From assembly GCF_029223485.1 (NCBI RefSeq), contig NZ_JARHTP010000002.1, positions 558,001 through 622,000 on the forward strand: DNA of 64,000 nt, in the 5' to 3' direction. Position numbers and translations under genes: made by a program. Position 1 is the first letter of the stretch; each line of letters opens with the position of its first letter. The notes beneath the pieces are model-generated. The model saw only the letters and a list, made by a program, of their open reading frames with translations, searched no databases and was not told where the DNA came from. Shown piece by piece: positions 1 through 11,700 of this stretch. This DNA comes from Streptomyces coacervatus. GTDB lineage: Bacteria; Actinomycetota; Actinomycetes; Streptomycetales; Streptomycetaceae.

Positions 1-900
1 CGTCGGCCCGTACAGGTTGTGCAGCTCCGTCCCCGGACCGAACACCCCGAAGAACCGCTCCTGCACCGCAAGGCCCAGCGCCTCACCCGAACACACCACC
101 CGCCGCAGACTCCCGCAGCCCCCCGCCGCCGGCTCCGCCACAAACACCTCCAACATCGACGGCACAAAATGCACCGTCGACACCTCCCGCGACCGGATCA
201 ACTCCGCCAGATACTCCGGATCCCGATGCCCACCCGGCCGCGCCACCACCATCGTCGCGCCCCGCACCAACGGCCAGAACAACTCCCACACCGACACATC
301 GAAACCGAACGGCGTCTTGTGCAACACCCGCTCACCCGCCGCCAACCCGAACCGCTCCTGCATCCACCCCAACCGGTTCACAATCCCCGCATGCGACGTC
401 ACCACACCCTTCGGCCGCCCCGTCGACCCCGACGTGAACATCACATACGCCGCAGACCCCGCATCCACCACCACCCCCGGCGACACACCCGGCACGTCCA
501 CCAGCCCCGGATCATCCACAAACACCCGCACCAGACCCTCCGGCAGCACACCGGCCATCCCACTCGCCGTAACCGCACACACCGCCCCCGCATCCGCGAC
601 CATCACCGCCACCCGCTCCACCGGCAACTCCGGATCCAACGGCACATACGCCCCACCCGCCTTGAGCACCCCCAGCAGCGCCACCACCAAATCCACCGAA
701 CGCTCCAGACACACCCCCACCACCGACTCCACACCCACACCCACACCCACACCCACAGCCATCAGACGACGCGCCAGCCGATTCGCACGGACATCGAGCT
801 GCGCATACGTCAGCTCGTCCCCGGCACACTCCACCGCCACCGCATCCGGGGTCCGCGCCACCTGCGCCTCGAACAACCCATGCAATGTCCCCACCGGCAG
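1..900. repeat. A9 block, similar to A8 at 3198-4080
   Basis: Visible part of adenylation domain 9 is closely similar in DNA to domain 8. It differs by an expanded hexanucleotide run at about 728-762 and scattered substitutions. Confidence 0.75.
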
Positions 901-3900
901 CTCGACAGCCGTGTCATTCCACTCCCCCACCACCCGCCACCGCTCGATGTCACTCATGACATCAACGCCCTGAAGCGGCACATCGGGATCGCCGGCTAGC
1001 GCCTCAAGGACCCGCACCCAGCCCGCAGCCATCCGCTCCACCGACCCGGCATCGAAGAGATCCGCCGCACCGATCAACTCCCCACGCAGCCCGGCCCCAC
1101 GACCTTCCTTGTCGAACACCTCCCCGATGAACACATCGAGATCGAACTTGGCCGCAACCTGCCGCTCAGCAAGGCCGTCAGGCACGCCGCCCGCCTGCAC
1201 GCCCTGTAGGTCCAGCGAACTGCCGCCCGGGTTCTGCATGATGAGCAGCACCTGGTGCAGGGGGTTGCGCGCGAGTGAGCGGGCCGGGGCGAGTTCCTCC
1301 ACCAGTCGCTCGAACGGCACGTCCTGATGCGCGAAGGCGGCCAGGTTCGTCTCCCGTACCCGTTCCAGCACCTCTCCGAAGGTCGGATCGCCTGACAGGT
1401 CGGTCCGAATCACGAGAGTGTTGATGAAGAACCCGACGAGATCGTCCAGCGCCTCATCGGTCCGCCCCGCCGTGGACACTCCGATCGGGATGTCGGTACC
1501 CGCGCCCAGCCGTGACAGCAACACCGCCAACGCCGCCTGCAACACCATGTACAACGTGACGCCCTGCTCCCGCGCCACCTCCACCAGCCGCCGATGCAAC
1601 CCGGCCGACACCTCCAACGGCACCCCCACACCCCGATGACCGGCCACCGCCGGACGCGGCCGGTCAAACGGCAACACCAACTCCTCCGGCGCCCCCGCCA
1701 ACGCCCCCCGCCAATACCCCACCTGCCCGGCCAACACACTGCCCGGATCGTCCCCATCCCCCAGCAACTCCCGCTGCCACAACGCATAGTCCGCGTACTG
1801 CACCGCCAACGCATCCCACTCCGGCGTATGGCCGGTCCTACGGGCCGCGTATGCCACCGACAGATCCCGCGCCAACGGGCCGCCCGACCAGCCGTCCCAG
1901 GCGATGTGATGCACCACCAGCACCAACACATGCTCTTCGGGACCGGTGGTGAACAGCCACGTCTTGACGGGCACTTCGGTCGCCAGGTCGAAGGTGCATG
2001 CGGTCGCCGCGGCGACTGCACCCGCCAGTTCGCTCCCAGCGAGCTCGACCACCTCCATCTGCCATGTCAGCTCACCGAGTTCGACGATCTGCTGGTACGG
2101 CTCTCCGTCGTCCAGCGCGATCAGGGTGCGCAGCACCTCATGCCGGCCCAGCACATCCCGAAGGGCCGCACGCAACGCCGGCCGGTCGACGCCGCCGGTG
2201 AGACCCATGACGATCGAGCTGTTGTACGTCGCGCTGGGACCCTCCAACTGCCCGACGAACCACAGCCGTTGCTGCGCATACGACAACGGCACCCGCTCCG
2301 GCCGCTCCCGCACCACCAACGCCGACCGCGCCCCACCCGCCTCCGTCAGCCGCAGGGCCAACTCCGCCGGCGTCGACGCCTCGAACAGCGTCCGCAGCGG
2401 CAGCTCCACCCCCAGGACGGTGCGGATACGGCTGACCAGCCGCATCGCGAGGAGGGAGTGCCCGCCGAGGGAGAAGAAGTCGTCGTCCACGCCGAAGGCC
2501 TCCACGCCCAGGACATGGGCGAAGGCTCCGCAGAGCAACTCCTCCTGCACCGTGGCCGGTTCACGGCCGGGACCGGCGGTGATGAGGTGGGGGGCGGGCA
2601 AGGCCTTGCGGTCGAGCTTCCCGTTCACGGTCACCGGCAGCTCATCCAGCACCACCACCGCCGACGGCACCATGTACTCCGGCAACCGCCCCGCGGCGAA
2701 CCGCCGCACCGCAGCCTCCAGCACCGCTGCTCCGGTCTCCGGTACCACATAGGCGACCAAGGACATCTCGCCCGGGCTGTCCTCCCGCACCACCACCGCC
2801 GCCTGCCCGACCTGCGGATGAGCGGCGATCACGGTCTGTACCTCGCCCGGCTCGATCCGGAACCCCCGGATCTTCACCTGGTCGTCCACCCGCCCCAGAT
2901 ACTCCACCTGCCCGGCCGCGCTCCACCGGGCCACATCCCCCGTGCGATACAGCCGCCCACCCACCTCGAACGGCGACGCCACAAAACGCTCAGACGTCAA
3001 CCCCGGACGGCCCACATATCCCCGCGCCAACTGCACCCCGGCCAGATACAGCTCACCCGCCACACCCACCGGCACCGGACGCAGACGCGCGTCGAGGACG
3101 TACACCCGGGTGTTGGCCACCGGCGCACCGATCGGCACCACCCCACCCGGCTGACCCGGCACGCACCGCCACCCGGTGACCTCGATGGAGGCCTCCGTGG
3201 GCCCGTACAGGTTGTGCAGTTCGACTTCCGGACCGAAGACCTCGAAGAACCGCTCCTGCACTGCAAGGCCCAGTGCTTCGCCCGAACACACCACCCGCCG
3301 CAACGACCCACACCGCGCCGCAGTCGGCTCCGCCACGAACGCCTCCAGCATCGAGGGCACAAAGTGCACCGTCGATACCTCCCGTGACCGGATCAACTCC
3401 GCCAGATACTCCGGATCCCGATGCCCGCCCGGCCGCGCCACCACCAATGTCGCGCCCTGCACCAACGGCCAGAACAACTCCCACACCGACACGTCGAAGC
3501 CGAACGGTGTCTTGTGCAACACCCGCTCACCGACCGCCAACCCGAACCGCTGCTGCCCCCAGCCCAACCGGTTCACGATTCCGGCATGCGACGTCACCAC
3601 ACCCTTCGGCCGGCCCGTCGACCCGGAGGTGAAGATGAGGTATGCCGGAGACTCCACCGACACCTCCACTCCTGGCGACATCCCCGGCAAGTCCTCCAGC
3701 TCCGGCTCATCCACCCACACCTGCACCAGGCCGTCCGGCAGCACACTGGCCAGCCCCGCCGCCGTGACCGCGCACACGACCCCGGCATCCGCGACCATCA
3801 CCGCCAGCCGCTCCACCGGCAACTCCGGATCCAACGGCACATACGCCCCACCCGCCTTGAGCACGGCGAGGAGCGCCACCACCAAATCCACCGAACGCTC

Positions 3901-6900
3901 CAGACACACCCCCACCACCGACTCCACACCCACACCCGCAGCCATCAGGCGATGCGCCAGCCGATTCGCCCGCACATCGAGCTGCGCATACGTCAGCTCC
4001 ACCCCGGCACACTCCACCGCCACGGCATCCGGGGTCCGCGCCACCTGTACCTCGAACAACCCATGCAATGTCCCCATCGGCAGCTCGGCTGCCGTGTCGT
4101 TCCACTCCCCCACCACCCGCCGCCGCTCGGAGTCACCCATGACGTCGACGTCATGAAGCGGTACGTCGGAGTCGGTGTCCAGCGCCTCGCCCAACGCCGC
4201 CGCCAGGCTCTCCACCGCCGTGTGCAACAGCCCGCACACCGCCTCCGAATCGGCAGGCGCCAGCGCATCGACCGTCAGCCAGATCCCCTCACCCACATCA
4301 TCGACCGACACCGTCAGCGGATAGTTGGTGCGCTCCTCCATGAACAGCGCCTTGATGTCGTCGACCGGAATCTCGGTCGCGCCGTCTTGGGACTCGCTCT
4401 CCGCGGGGGTCGAGCTGGTGCTGTGCCGGTAGTTGAAGAGGGAGGTAAACAGCGGCGTATTGGCCGACACCCCACTGACCTGCTGGGCCAGCGTCAACGG
4501 AGCATGCTCGTGCTCCAGCAGCGCGGCCAGCTGACCGCGCATCCCCGACACCGCCTCCACCACACCCGTCCCCGCCAACCCCACCCGCACCGGCAAAGTG
4601 TTGATGAACAACCCCGCCACGCGGTCCGCACCCGCACCGGCGTTCATGCGCCCGAACAGCACCGTCCCGAACACCACGTCCGCACGCCCCGACACCGCTC
4701 CCAACACCCGCGCCCACGCCACATGGAACAACGTCGCCGGACTCACCCCAAGACGCCGCGCCAAGCCCCGCACCGCCGCCACCACCGGCGCCCGCACCGG
4801 CAGCTGCGCCCGCACCACACCCGCACCATCACCATGCACATCCACCAGCCCGTACGGCGCCGTCGGCTCCACCACATCACCCAACAGCCCCGCGAAATAC
4901 CGCTCATGCTCCGACCGCTCCACCCCACCCCGCGCCTGCGCCACGAAGTCCCGGAACGGCAACGGATCCGCCAACTCCCCACCACGCCCCGCCAGAATCG
5001 CCCGCACCTCGTTCAGCACCACATCCATCCCGGTGTGGTCCTGCACCAGGTGATGCATCCGCAGCAGCACCAACCAGCGGCCCTCGCCCTCCGGATGCGC
5101 AGCCACAAAGGCATTGATCAGCGGCGCACGGCCTACGTCCATGGACGTTCCGCCGAGCGCGAGCAGGCCCTGCACCGGGTCTGTTCCGGACTCCAGCACG
5201 ACTTCCCGGACCGGCAGTACCGCGCGGCGCCAAACGACCTGGACGGGTGCGGCCAGTCCTTCCCAGACCATGGAGGTGCGGTAGATGTCATGCCGGTCCA
5301 GCACCTGCTGCAGTGCCTGGGTGAACGCATCGAGCCGGGTGCGGGAAGCGAACTCCAGCACCACTGGCATGACATACGCGTCGTCGCCGTCCGTCCCCGC
5401 CATCAGGTGGTGGAAGAGGATGCCCTCCTGAAGGGGCGCCAGTGGATAGATGTCCGCGACGTTGCCCGCGCCGCCCGGAACGCGCGCCACGACCCGTTCG
5501 ATCTCCGCTGCCGACAGCTCCACCAGCGGCAGCATCTCGGGCGTGATCGCCTCCGCACCCTCAGGGATACGGTTCTCCGGCACCGCCACCCGCTCCGCAC
5601 CCGCCACGGCCGCCAGCCCCGCCACCGTCGGCGTCTCGAAGAGCGCGCGCACAGGTACGGTGACGCCCCTCAGCCGCAGCAGCTCCACCAGACGCACCGT
5701 CAGCAGGGAGTGCCCGCCGAGCGCGAAGAAGTCGTCGTCGACGCTCACCGTCGGCAGTCCGAGCACCTCCGCGAACGCGGCACACAGGATCTCTTCGCGG
5801 GCGTTGGCCGGCCCGCGCCCCTGGCCCGTGCCGTACTCAGGTGCCGGTAGAGCTCTGCGGTCCAGCTTTCCGTTCTTCGTCATGGGCAGCGCGTCCAGCG
5901 GCACGACCGCTGCGGGCACCAGATATTCGGGCAGCCGCTCCGCCGCGAACTGACGCACCAGCGCCGACAGCCCCTCCTCAACCTCCCCTTCCTTCGGTAT
6001 GACGTAGGCGACCAGGCGTTTGTCGCCCGGGCTGTCCTCGCGTACCACCACTGCCGCCTGCGCAAGCGCCGGATGCGCGGCCACCACGGCCTGCACCTCG
6101 CCCGGCTCGATCCGGAACCCTCGGATCTTCACCTGCTCATCCGCACGCCCGAGATAGTGCAGCCTTCCGCGCGCATCCCACCGCACCCGGTCCCCGGTCC
6201 GGTACATCCGCTCACCGACAGCGAACGGACACGCCACAAACCGCTCCCCCGTCAGCCCGGCCCGGCCCACATACCCCCGAGCCAACCCCGCTCCCGCGAC
6301 GTACAGTTCGCCCACCACACCCACCGGCACCGGGGACAGCGCATCATCGAGCACGTACACCCGGGTGTTGGTGATCGGCCCGCCGATATGCGGCTGCTCT
6401 CCTACCCTCAACGCGGCCGACATCGTCGCGCACACCGTCGTCTCCGTCGGACCGTACGCATTGACGAACCGACGCCCATCCGCCCACCGGGCCACCACCT
6501 CCGGCCCCAACGCCTCACCCGCCGACACCAACGTCGACACCGACGACAAACTCCCAGCCTCCAACACCCCCAACACCGCCGGCGGCAACGTCGCATGCGT
6601 CACCCCATGCCGAGCCACAAAATCCACCAGTGCCGGCCCCGGCACCAACTCCCCCACACCCCCCACCACCACACACGCACCCGAGCACAGCGTCACCCAG
6701 ATCTCCGCGCCGGCCGCGTCGAAGCCGATCGAGGCGAACTGCAGCACGCGGCTGTCGCCCGTGACCTCGAACCGCTCCGACTGCGCCGCCACCAGGCTCC
6801 CGAGACCGGCGTGCGAGACCGCCACGCCCTTCGGCCGACCTGTCGATCCGGAGGTGTAGATGACATACGCCGCGTGTTCGGGGAATACCGGGCCGCGGCG

Positions 6901-8739
6901 CTCCTTGTCGTCCAGGGCGCTGTCGTCCAGCTCTGCCAGTGCCCCGATCACCGGCGGCTCGTCCAGCACCACGACCTCGGTGTCCGGCGGCAGCGCAGCC
7001 AGGTGTCCGGACGTCGAGATCACGCTCGCGACGTCGGCGTCCGCGAGCATGAAGGCGATACGTTCCGCCGGTTGGCCGGGGTCAACAGGCAGATAGGCGG
7101 CGCCCGCCTTCAGCACGCCCAGCATCGCCGCCACCAGGTCCGCGGAGCGGTCCAGCAGGATCGCGACGACCGACTCGGGTCCTACGCCCGTGCTGATCAG
7201 GTGCCGCCCCAACCGGTTGGCGCGGGCGTCCAGTTCGGTGTACGAAAGTCCGGACTCGCCGCACCGCACGGCGATGGCGTCCGGTGTCCGTGCCACCTGC
7301 GCCTCGAACAGCTCCCGCACGGTCCCTCGGGGGACGTCCGCGGTGGTGTCGTTCCAGGTCACGAGCACCTGCCGCCGCTCGGCCTCGTCCAGCACCGGCA
7401 CTGCGCTCAGCCGCAGGGCCGGGTTCTCGGCCACCGTCTCGAAGACACGGACCAGTCGGCCCGCGATGCCCTCGGCCGACTCCCGGTCGAAGAGGTCGGC
7501 CGAGACGGTCAGCGCGCCACGCAGTCCGGCCGGCCGTCCGGACTCGTCGAACGTCTCCCTGATGCCGACGTGTACGTCCATGTCGAACTTCGCCACGGCG
7601 GGACCTGTGGCGGCAGCCGCACCTGCCAGGCCCTCCACCCGGGCACCGGGCAGGATCAGCGACCCCCGGCCGTGGTTCTGCACAGTGAGCATGACCTGGA
7701 ACAGCGGATGGCGCGACAGGGATCGGGCCGGTGCCAGTTCCTCGACCAGGCGCTCGAAGGGGATGTCCTGGTATTCGAAGGCGCTGAGGCTCGACTCGCG
7801 CACCCGTGACAGCAGCTGCGCGAAGCTGGGGTCGCCGGTCAGATCGGTGCGTACGACCAGGGTGTTGACGAAGAACCCGATCAGGTCGTCCAGCGCCTCG
7901 TCGGTACGTCCGGCGATCACCGACCCGATGGGTATGTCGAACCCGGCCCCCAGCCGCGACAGGACGACCGCCAGGGCGGACTGCACGACCATGAAGAAGG
8001 TCGCGCCCTCGGCCCTGGCCATCTCCGCCAGCCGGCGATGGGCCTCGGCGGGGACGGCGAAGTCGATCCGGTGCCCCTCATGGCTGGCCACCATCGGGCG
8101 GGGCCGGTCGAAGGGCAGGTTCAGTTCCTCCGGAGCACCGGCGAGGGTCTCGCGCCAGTACGTCACCTGCTCGGCGAGCAGGCTGTCCGGGTCGTCCCCG
8201 TCGCCGAGCAGATCACGCTGCCACAGCGCGTAGTCCGCGTACTGCACCGCCAGCGGCTCCCAGACCGGTGCGCGGCCCTCCCGTCGGGCCGCGTACGCCG
8301 CTGTGAGGTCGCGGCCCAGCGGCGCCGTGGACCAGCCGTCGCTGGCGATGTGGTGCATCACGATGAGCAGCACGTGCTCCTCGGGACCGGCCGCGAACAG
8401 CCAAGCCCTGACCGGCACTTCGCTCTCGAGGTCGAAGACGTGTCCGGAGGCTTTCACGACGGCCTCGGGCAGCTCGTCGGGGGTGACCTCGACGATCTCC
8501 AGCTCCCAGTCCAGGTCGTCCAGGCGCAGGATGCGCTGGTACGGCTCGCCCTCCGACACCCCGAAGACCGTGCGCAGAACCTCGTGCCGGCCCAGTACGT
8601 CCCGCAGCGCCGCCGCGAGAGCCGTACGGTCGATCTCACCCAGCAGTCGCAGGCCGACCGGGATGTTGTACATCGCGGTCGTGCCCTCGAGCTGCGCGAT
8701 GAACCACAGCCGGCGCTGTGCGAACGACATCGGGATCAT
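1..8739 (-). CDS. NRPS-C, modules 7-9 (3' end outside window)
   Basis: Third NRPS subunit; 2913 codons are visible and the gene continues past the left edge. Its ATG overlaps the NRPS-B stop (ATGA). Approximate residues: C7 1-455 (HHIASDG), A7 460-965 (code DAATVAAVCK), T7 Ser near 1007, dual C/E domain 8 1060-1537 (N-terminal [10 protein letters not shown], core HHLVQDH), A8 1540-2047 (DVWHVSLIEK), T8 near 2090, C9 2150-2594 (HHIAWDG), A9 from about 2600, cut just after its YGPT motif (DVWHVSL..). Predicted residues: 7 is a bulky aromatic and D-configured, because the following C domain is dual C/E; 8 and 9 are Ser-like, with Glu where Ser domains usually have Asp at position 331 in A8. Codes were aligned by eye to GrsA-PheA. 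No thioesterase is visible. Hpg/Dpg-loading modules, if any, must lie beyond the left edge. Confidence 0.95.
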   Translation of the reverse strand, partial: MIPMSFAQRRLWFIAQLEGTTAMYNIPVGLRLLGEIDRTALAAALRDVLGRHEVLRTVFGVSEGEPYQRILRLDDLDWELEIVEVTPDELPEAVVKASGHVFDLESEVPVRAWLFAAGPEEHVLLIVMHHIASDGWSTAPLGRDLTAAYAARREGRAPVWEPLAVQYADYALWQRDLLGDGDDPDSLLAEQVTYWRETLAGAPEELNLPFDRPRPMVASHEGHRIDFAVPAEAHRRLAEMARAEGATFFMVVQSALAVVLSRLGAGFDIPIGSVIAGRTDEALDDLIGFFVNTLVVRTDLTGDPSFAQLLSRVRESSLSAFEYQDIPFERLVEELAPARSLSRHPLFQVMLTVQNHGRGSLILPGARVEGLAGAAAATGPAVAKFDMDVHVGIRETFDESGRPAGLRGALTVSADLFDRESAEGIAGRLVRVFETVAENPALRLSAVPVLDEAERRQVLVTWNDTTADVPRGTVRELFEAQVARTPDAIAVRCGESGLSYTELDARANRLGRHLISTGVGPESVVAILLDRSADLVAAMLGVLKAGAAYLPVDPGQPAERIAFMLADADVASVISTSGHLAALPPDTEVVVLDEPPVIGALAELDDSALDDKERRGPVFPEHAAYVIYTSGSTGRPKGVAVSHAGLGSLVAAQSERFEVTGDSRVLQFASIGFDAAGAEIWVTLCSGACVVVGGVGELVPGPALVDFVARHGVTHATLPPAVLGVLEAGSLSSVSTLVSAGEALGPEVVARWADGRRFVNAYGPTETTVCATMSAALRVGEQPHIGGPITNTRVYVLDDALSPVPVGVVGELYVAGAGLARGYVGRAGLTGERFVACPFAVGERMYRTGDRVRWDARGRLHYLGRADEQVKIRGFRIEPGEVQAVVAAHPALAQAAVVVREDSPGDKRLVAYVIPKEGEVEEGLSALVRQFAAERLPEYLVPAAVVPLDALPMTKNGKLDRRALPAPEYGTGQGRGPANAREEILCAAFAEVLGLPTVSVDDDFFALGGHSLLTVRLVELLRLRGVTVPVRALFETPTVAGLAAVAGAERVAVPENRIPEGAEAITPEMLPLVELSAAEIERVVARVPGGAGNVADIYPLAPLQEGILFHHLMAGTDGDDAYVMPVVLEFASRTRLDAFTQALQQVLDRHDIYRTSMVWEGLAAPVQVVWRRAVLPVREVVLESGTDPVQGLLALGGTSMDVGRAPLINAFVAAHPEGEGRWLVLLRMHHLVQDHTGMDVVLNEVRAILAGRGGELADPLPFRDFVAQARGGVERSEHERYFAGLLGDVVEPTAPYGLVDVHGDGAGVVRAQLPVRAPVVAAVRGLARRLGVSPATLFHVAWARVLGAVSGRADVVFGTVLFGRMNAGAGADRVAGLFINTLPVRVGLAGTGVVEAVSGMRGQLAALLEHEHAPLTLAQQVSGVSANTPLFTSLFNYRHSTSSTPAESESQDGATEIPVDDIKALFMEERTNYPLTVSVDDVGEGIWLTVDALAPADSEAVCGLLHTAVESLAAALGEALDTDSDVPLHDVDVMGDSERRRVVGEWNDTAAELPMGTLHGLFEVQVARTPDAVAVECAGVELTYAQLDVRANRLAHRLMAAGVGVESVVGVCLERSVDLVVALLAVLKAGGAYVPLDPELPVERLAVMVADAGVVCAVTAAGLASVLPDGLVQVWVDEPELEDLPGMSPGVEVSVESPAYLIFTSGSTGRPKGVVTSHAGIVNRLGWGQQRFGLAVGERVLHKTPFGFDVSVWELFWPLVQGATLVVARPGGHRDPEYLAELIRSREVSTVHFVPSMLEAFVAEPTAARCGSLRRVVCSGEALGLAVQERFFEVFGPEVELHNLYGPTEASIEVTGWRCVPGQPGGVVPIGAPVANTRVYVLDARLRPVPVGVAGELYLAGVQLARGYVGRPGLTSERFVASPFEVGGRLYRTGDVARWSAAGQVEYLGRVDDQVKIRGFRIEPGEVQTVIAAHPQVGQAAVVVREDSPGEMSLVAYVVPETGAAVLEAAVRRFAAGRLPEYMVPSAVVVLDELPVTVNGKLDRKALPAPHLITAGPGREPATVQEELLCGAFAHVLGVEAFGVDDDFFSLGGHSLLAMRLVSRIRTVLGVELPLRTLFEASTPAELALRLTEAGGARSALVVRERPERVPLSYAQQRLWFVGQLEGPSATYNSSIVMGLTGGVDRPALRAALRDVLGRHEVLRTLIALDDGEPYQQIVELGELTWQMEVVELAGSELAGAVAAATACTFDLATEVPVKTWLFTTGPEEHVLVLVVHHIAWDGWSGGPLARDLSVAYAARRTGHTPEWDALAVQYADYALWQRELLGDGDDPGSVLAGQVGYWRGALAGAPEELVLPFDRPRPAVAGHRGVGVPLEVSAGLHRRLVEVAREQGVTLYMVLQAALAVLLSRLGAGTDIPIGVSTAGRTDEALDDLVGFFINTLVIRTDLSGDPTFGEVLERVRETNLAAFAHQDVPFERLVEELAPARSLARNPLHQVLLIMQNPGGSSLDLQGVQAGGVPDGLAERQVAAKFDLDVFIGEVFDKEGRGAGLRGELIGAADLFDAGSVERMAAGWVRVLEALAGDPDVPLQGVDVMSDIERWRVVGEWNDTAVELPVGTLHGLFEAQVARTPDAVAVECAGDELTYAQLDVRANRLARRLMAVGVGVGVGVESVVGVCLERSVDLVVALLGVLKAGGAYVPLDPELPVERVAVMVADAGAVCAVTASGMAGVLPEGLVRVFVDDPGLVDVPGVSPGVVVDAGSAAYVMFTSGSTGRPKGVVTSHAGIVNRLGWMQERFGLAAGERVLHKTPFGFDVSVWELFWPLVRGATMVVARPGGHRDPEYLAELIRSREVSTVHFVPSMLEVFVAEPAAGGCGSLRRVVCSGEALGLAVQERFFGVFGPGTELHNLYGPT

Positions 8740-11700
8740 CGGGACTCCTCCTGCTGACGCATCGGCCGCAACGTGGGCCTGGGCTTCTCACGGCGGCCGC
8801 CGTGTTCGGCGAGCCAGGTGGCGAGCCCGGCGGGTGTGGGCGTCTCGAACAGCACCCGGATCGGTATTTCCTCGCCGAGTACGGTGCGCACCTTGCTGAC
8901 CAGCCTGGTCGCCAGCAGGGAGTGACCGCCCCGGGCGAAGAAGTCGTCGTCGACGCCGACTTTGGGCAGTCCGAGGACCTCCGCGAAGGCCGCGCACAGA
9001 CTCTTCTCGCGGGCGTTGGCCGGCTCCCGGCCCGTGTCGGCACCGGCGCCGTAGTCGGGAGCCGGAAGGGCCTTGCGGTCCAGCTTTCCGTTCACCGTCA
9101 TCGGCAGCGCGTCCAGCGGCACGACCGCCGCGGGCACCAGATGGTCGGGAAGCCGCCTTGCCGCGAACTGGCGTATCTGGGCGGTGAGTTCCTCTGCGCT
9201 GTTCGGTTCTACGGGTACGACGTAGGCGACCAGGCGTTTGTCACCCGGGCTGTCCTCACGTACCACCACCGCCGCCTGCGCAAGCGCCGGATGCGCGGCC
9301 ACCACGGCCTGCACCTCGCCCGGCTCGATCCGGAACCCCCGGATCTTCACCTGCTCATCCGCACGACCCAGATAGTGCAGCCTTCCGCGCGCATCCCACC
9401 GCACCCGGTCCCCGGTCCGATACATCCGCTCACCCACGGCGAACGGACACGCAACAAACCGCTCCCCCGTCAGCCCCGGGCGGCCCACATACCCCCGAGC
9501 CAACCCCTGCCCCGCGACGTACAACTCGCCCACCACACCCACCGGCACCGGGGACAGCACATCATCAAGCACGTAGACCCGGGTGTTGGTGATCGGCCCG
9601 CCGATATGCGGCTCCTCCCCCACCCCCAACGCGGCCGACATCGTCGCGCACACCGTGGTCTCCGTCGGACCGTACGCATTGACGAACCGACGCCCATCCG
9701 CCCACCGGGCCACCACCTCCGGCCCCAACGCCTCACCCGCCGACACCAACGTCGACACCGACGACAAACTCCCAGCCTCCAACACCCCCAACACCGCCGG
9801 CGGCAACGTCGCATGCGTCACCCCATGCCGAGCCACAAAATCCACCAGCGCCGGCCCCGGCACCAACTCCCCCACACCCCCCACCACCACACACGCACCC
9901 GAACCCAACGCCATCAACAACTCCCACGTCGCCGCATCAAAACCCGCCGACGCAAACTGCAACACCCGACAACCCACCCCCACCCCAAACCCCGCCACCT
10001 GCGCCGCAACCAAACTCCCCACACCCGCATGCGACACCACCACACCCTTCGGCCGCCCCGACGACCCCGACGTATAGATCACATACGCCGCCGTTCCAGG
10101 TTCGACCGGAACGTCCAGGGCGTCCGGAGACTCCGCGGCGATCGCCGCCGCCACCGCCGGGTCGTCCACCGCGATCGTGCGGATACGGCCCGCCGGCAGG
10201 TCGTCAAGCACCGCAGCCGTCGCCACCAGCAGACCGGCCCGGCTGTCCCGCAGCATGTACGCGATCCGCTCAGCCGGATACTGGGGATCCACTGGCAGAT
10301 AGGCTCCGCCGGCCTTCCACACCGCCAGGATCGAGGTCACCAGATCGACACCGCGGGGCAGACACAGGCCGACCACGCTCTCCGGACCCACGCCGAGATC
10401 GCGCAGTCGCCGCGCCAGCCGGCTCGCACGGGCATCCAACTCCGCGTACGACACCTCGACTTCGTCGGAGACGACCGCCATCGCCTGCGGGGTCCTGGCC
10501 ACGTGCTCCGCGAACAGGCTCGGCGCCGTGATGGGGGGCACGTCGACCGCGGTGTCGTTCCACTCCACCAGCACCCGGCGGCGCTCCGCGTCGTCGAGCG
10601 TCGGCACCGCGCTCAGCGGGCGGTCCAGGTGCTCGGTCACTATGTCGAGCACGCGCACCAGCCGGTCGGCGATTCGCTCCGCCGTGCTCAGGTCGAACAG
10701 GTCCGCCGCCACGGTGAGTGATCCGCGCATACCCACCGGGGCACCCTCGTCGTCGAAGACCTCTCCGACGATCACACGGAGGTCGAAGTCGGTGGTCACA
10801 TCTCCCCCCGGCAGGGGGGCGACCTGGAGGCCGGGCAGATCGAGGACCGCCCGGTCGGCGTTCTGCAGGGTGAGGGTCACCTGGGTGAGCGGGTGCCGTG
10901 CCAGGGAGCGGACGGGGGCCAGTTCCTCGACCAGCCGCTCGAAGGGGACATCCTGGTGGGCGAACGCGTTCAGACTCGTCTCCCGTACCCGCTCGAGGAT
11001 CTGGGCGAAGGTCGGGTCGCCGGTCAGGTCGGTGCGTACGACCAGGGTGTTGACGAAGAGGCCGACCAGGTCGTCCTGCGCCTCGTCGGTACGTCCGGCG
11101 ATGGCCGAGCCGATCGGGATGTCGTCGCCCGCCCCGAGCCGGGAGAGCAGGACTGCCAGTGCGGCCTGCACGACCATGAACAGGGTCACGCCCTGGTCCC
11201 GGGCCGCTCCCAGCACTTGTTGGTGCAGCTCGGCCGGGATCCGCAGCGGCAGCCGGTGTGCTCGGTGGCTCGCCACCGCGGGGCGGGGCCGGTCGAAGGG
11301 CAGGTTCAGTTCCTCCGGAGCACCGGCGAGGGTCTGCCGCCAGTACACCACCTGCTCGGCGAGCAGGCTGTCCGGGTCGTCCCCGTCGCCGAGCAGATCA
11401 CGCTGCCACAGCGCATAGTCCGCGTACTGCACCGCCAGCGGCTCCCAGACCGGTGCGCGGCCCTCCCGCCGGGCCGCGTACGCCGCCGAGAAGTCCCGCA
11501 TCAGCGGCGCCGTCGACCAGCCGTCGCCGGCGATGTGGTGGATCACGATGAGCAGCACGTGCTCCTCGGGACCGGCGGCGAACAGCCAAGCCCTGACCGG
11601 CACTTCCGAGGCGATGTCGAAGGTGTGACCAGAGGCTGCGGCGACGGCGTCGGGCATTTCCTCGGGAGTGACCTCGACGATCTCCAGCTCCCAGTCCAGG

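Noticed and set aside
4130..5560. Stand-alone epimerisation domain in modules 4 and 7
   Set aside because: Each such domain is followed directly by an adenylation domain, not by another condensation domain, so it must condense as well; dual C/E fits.
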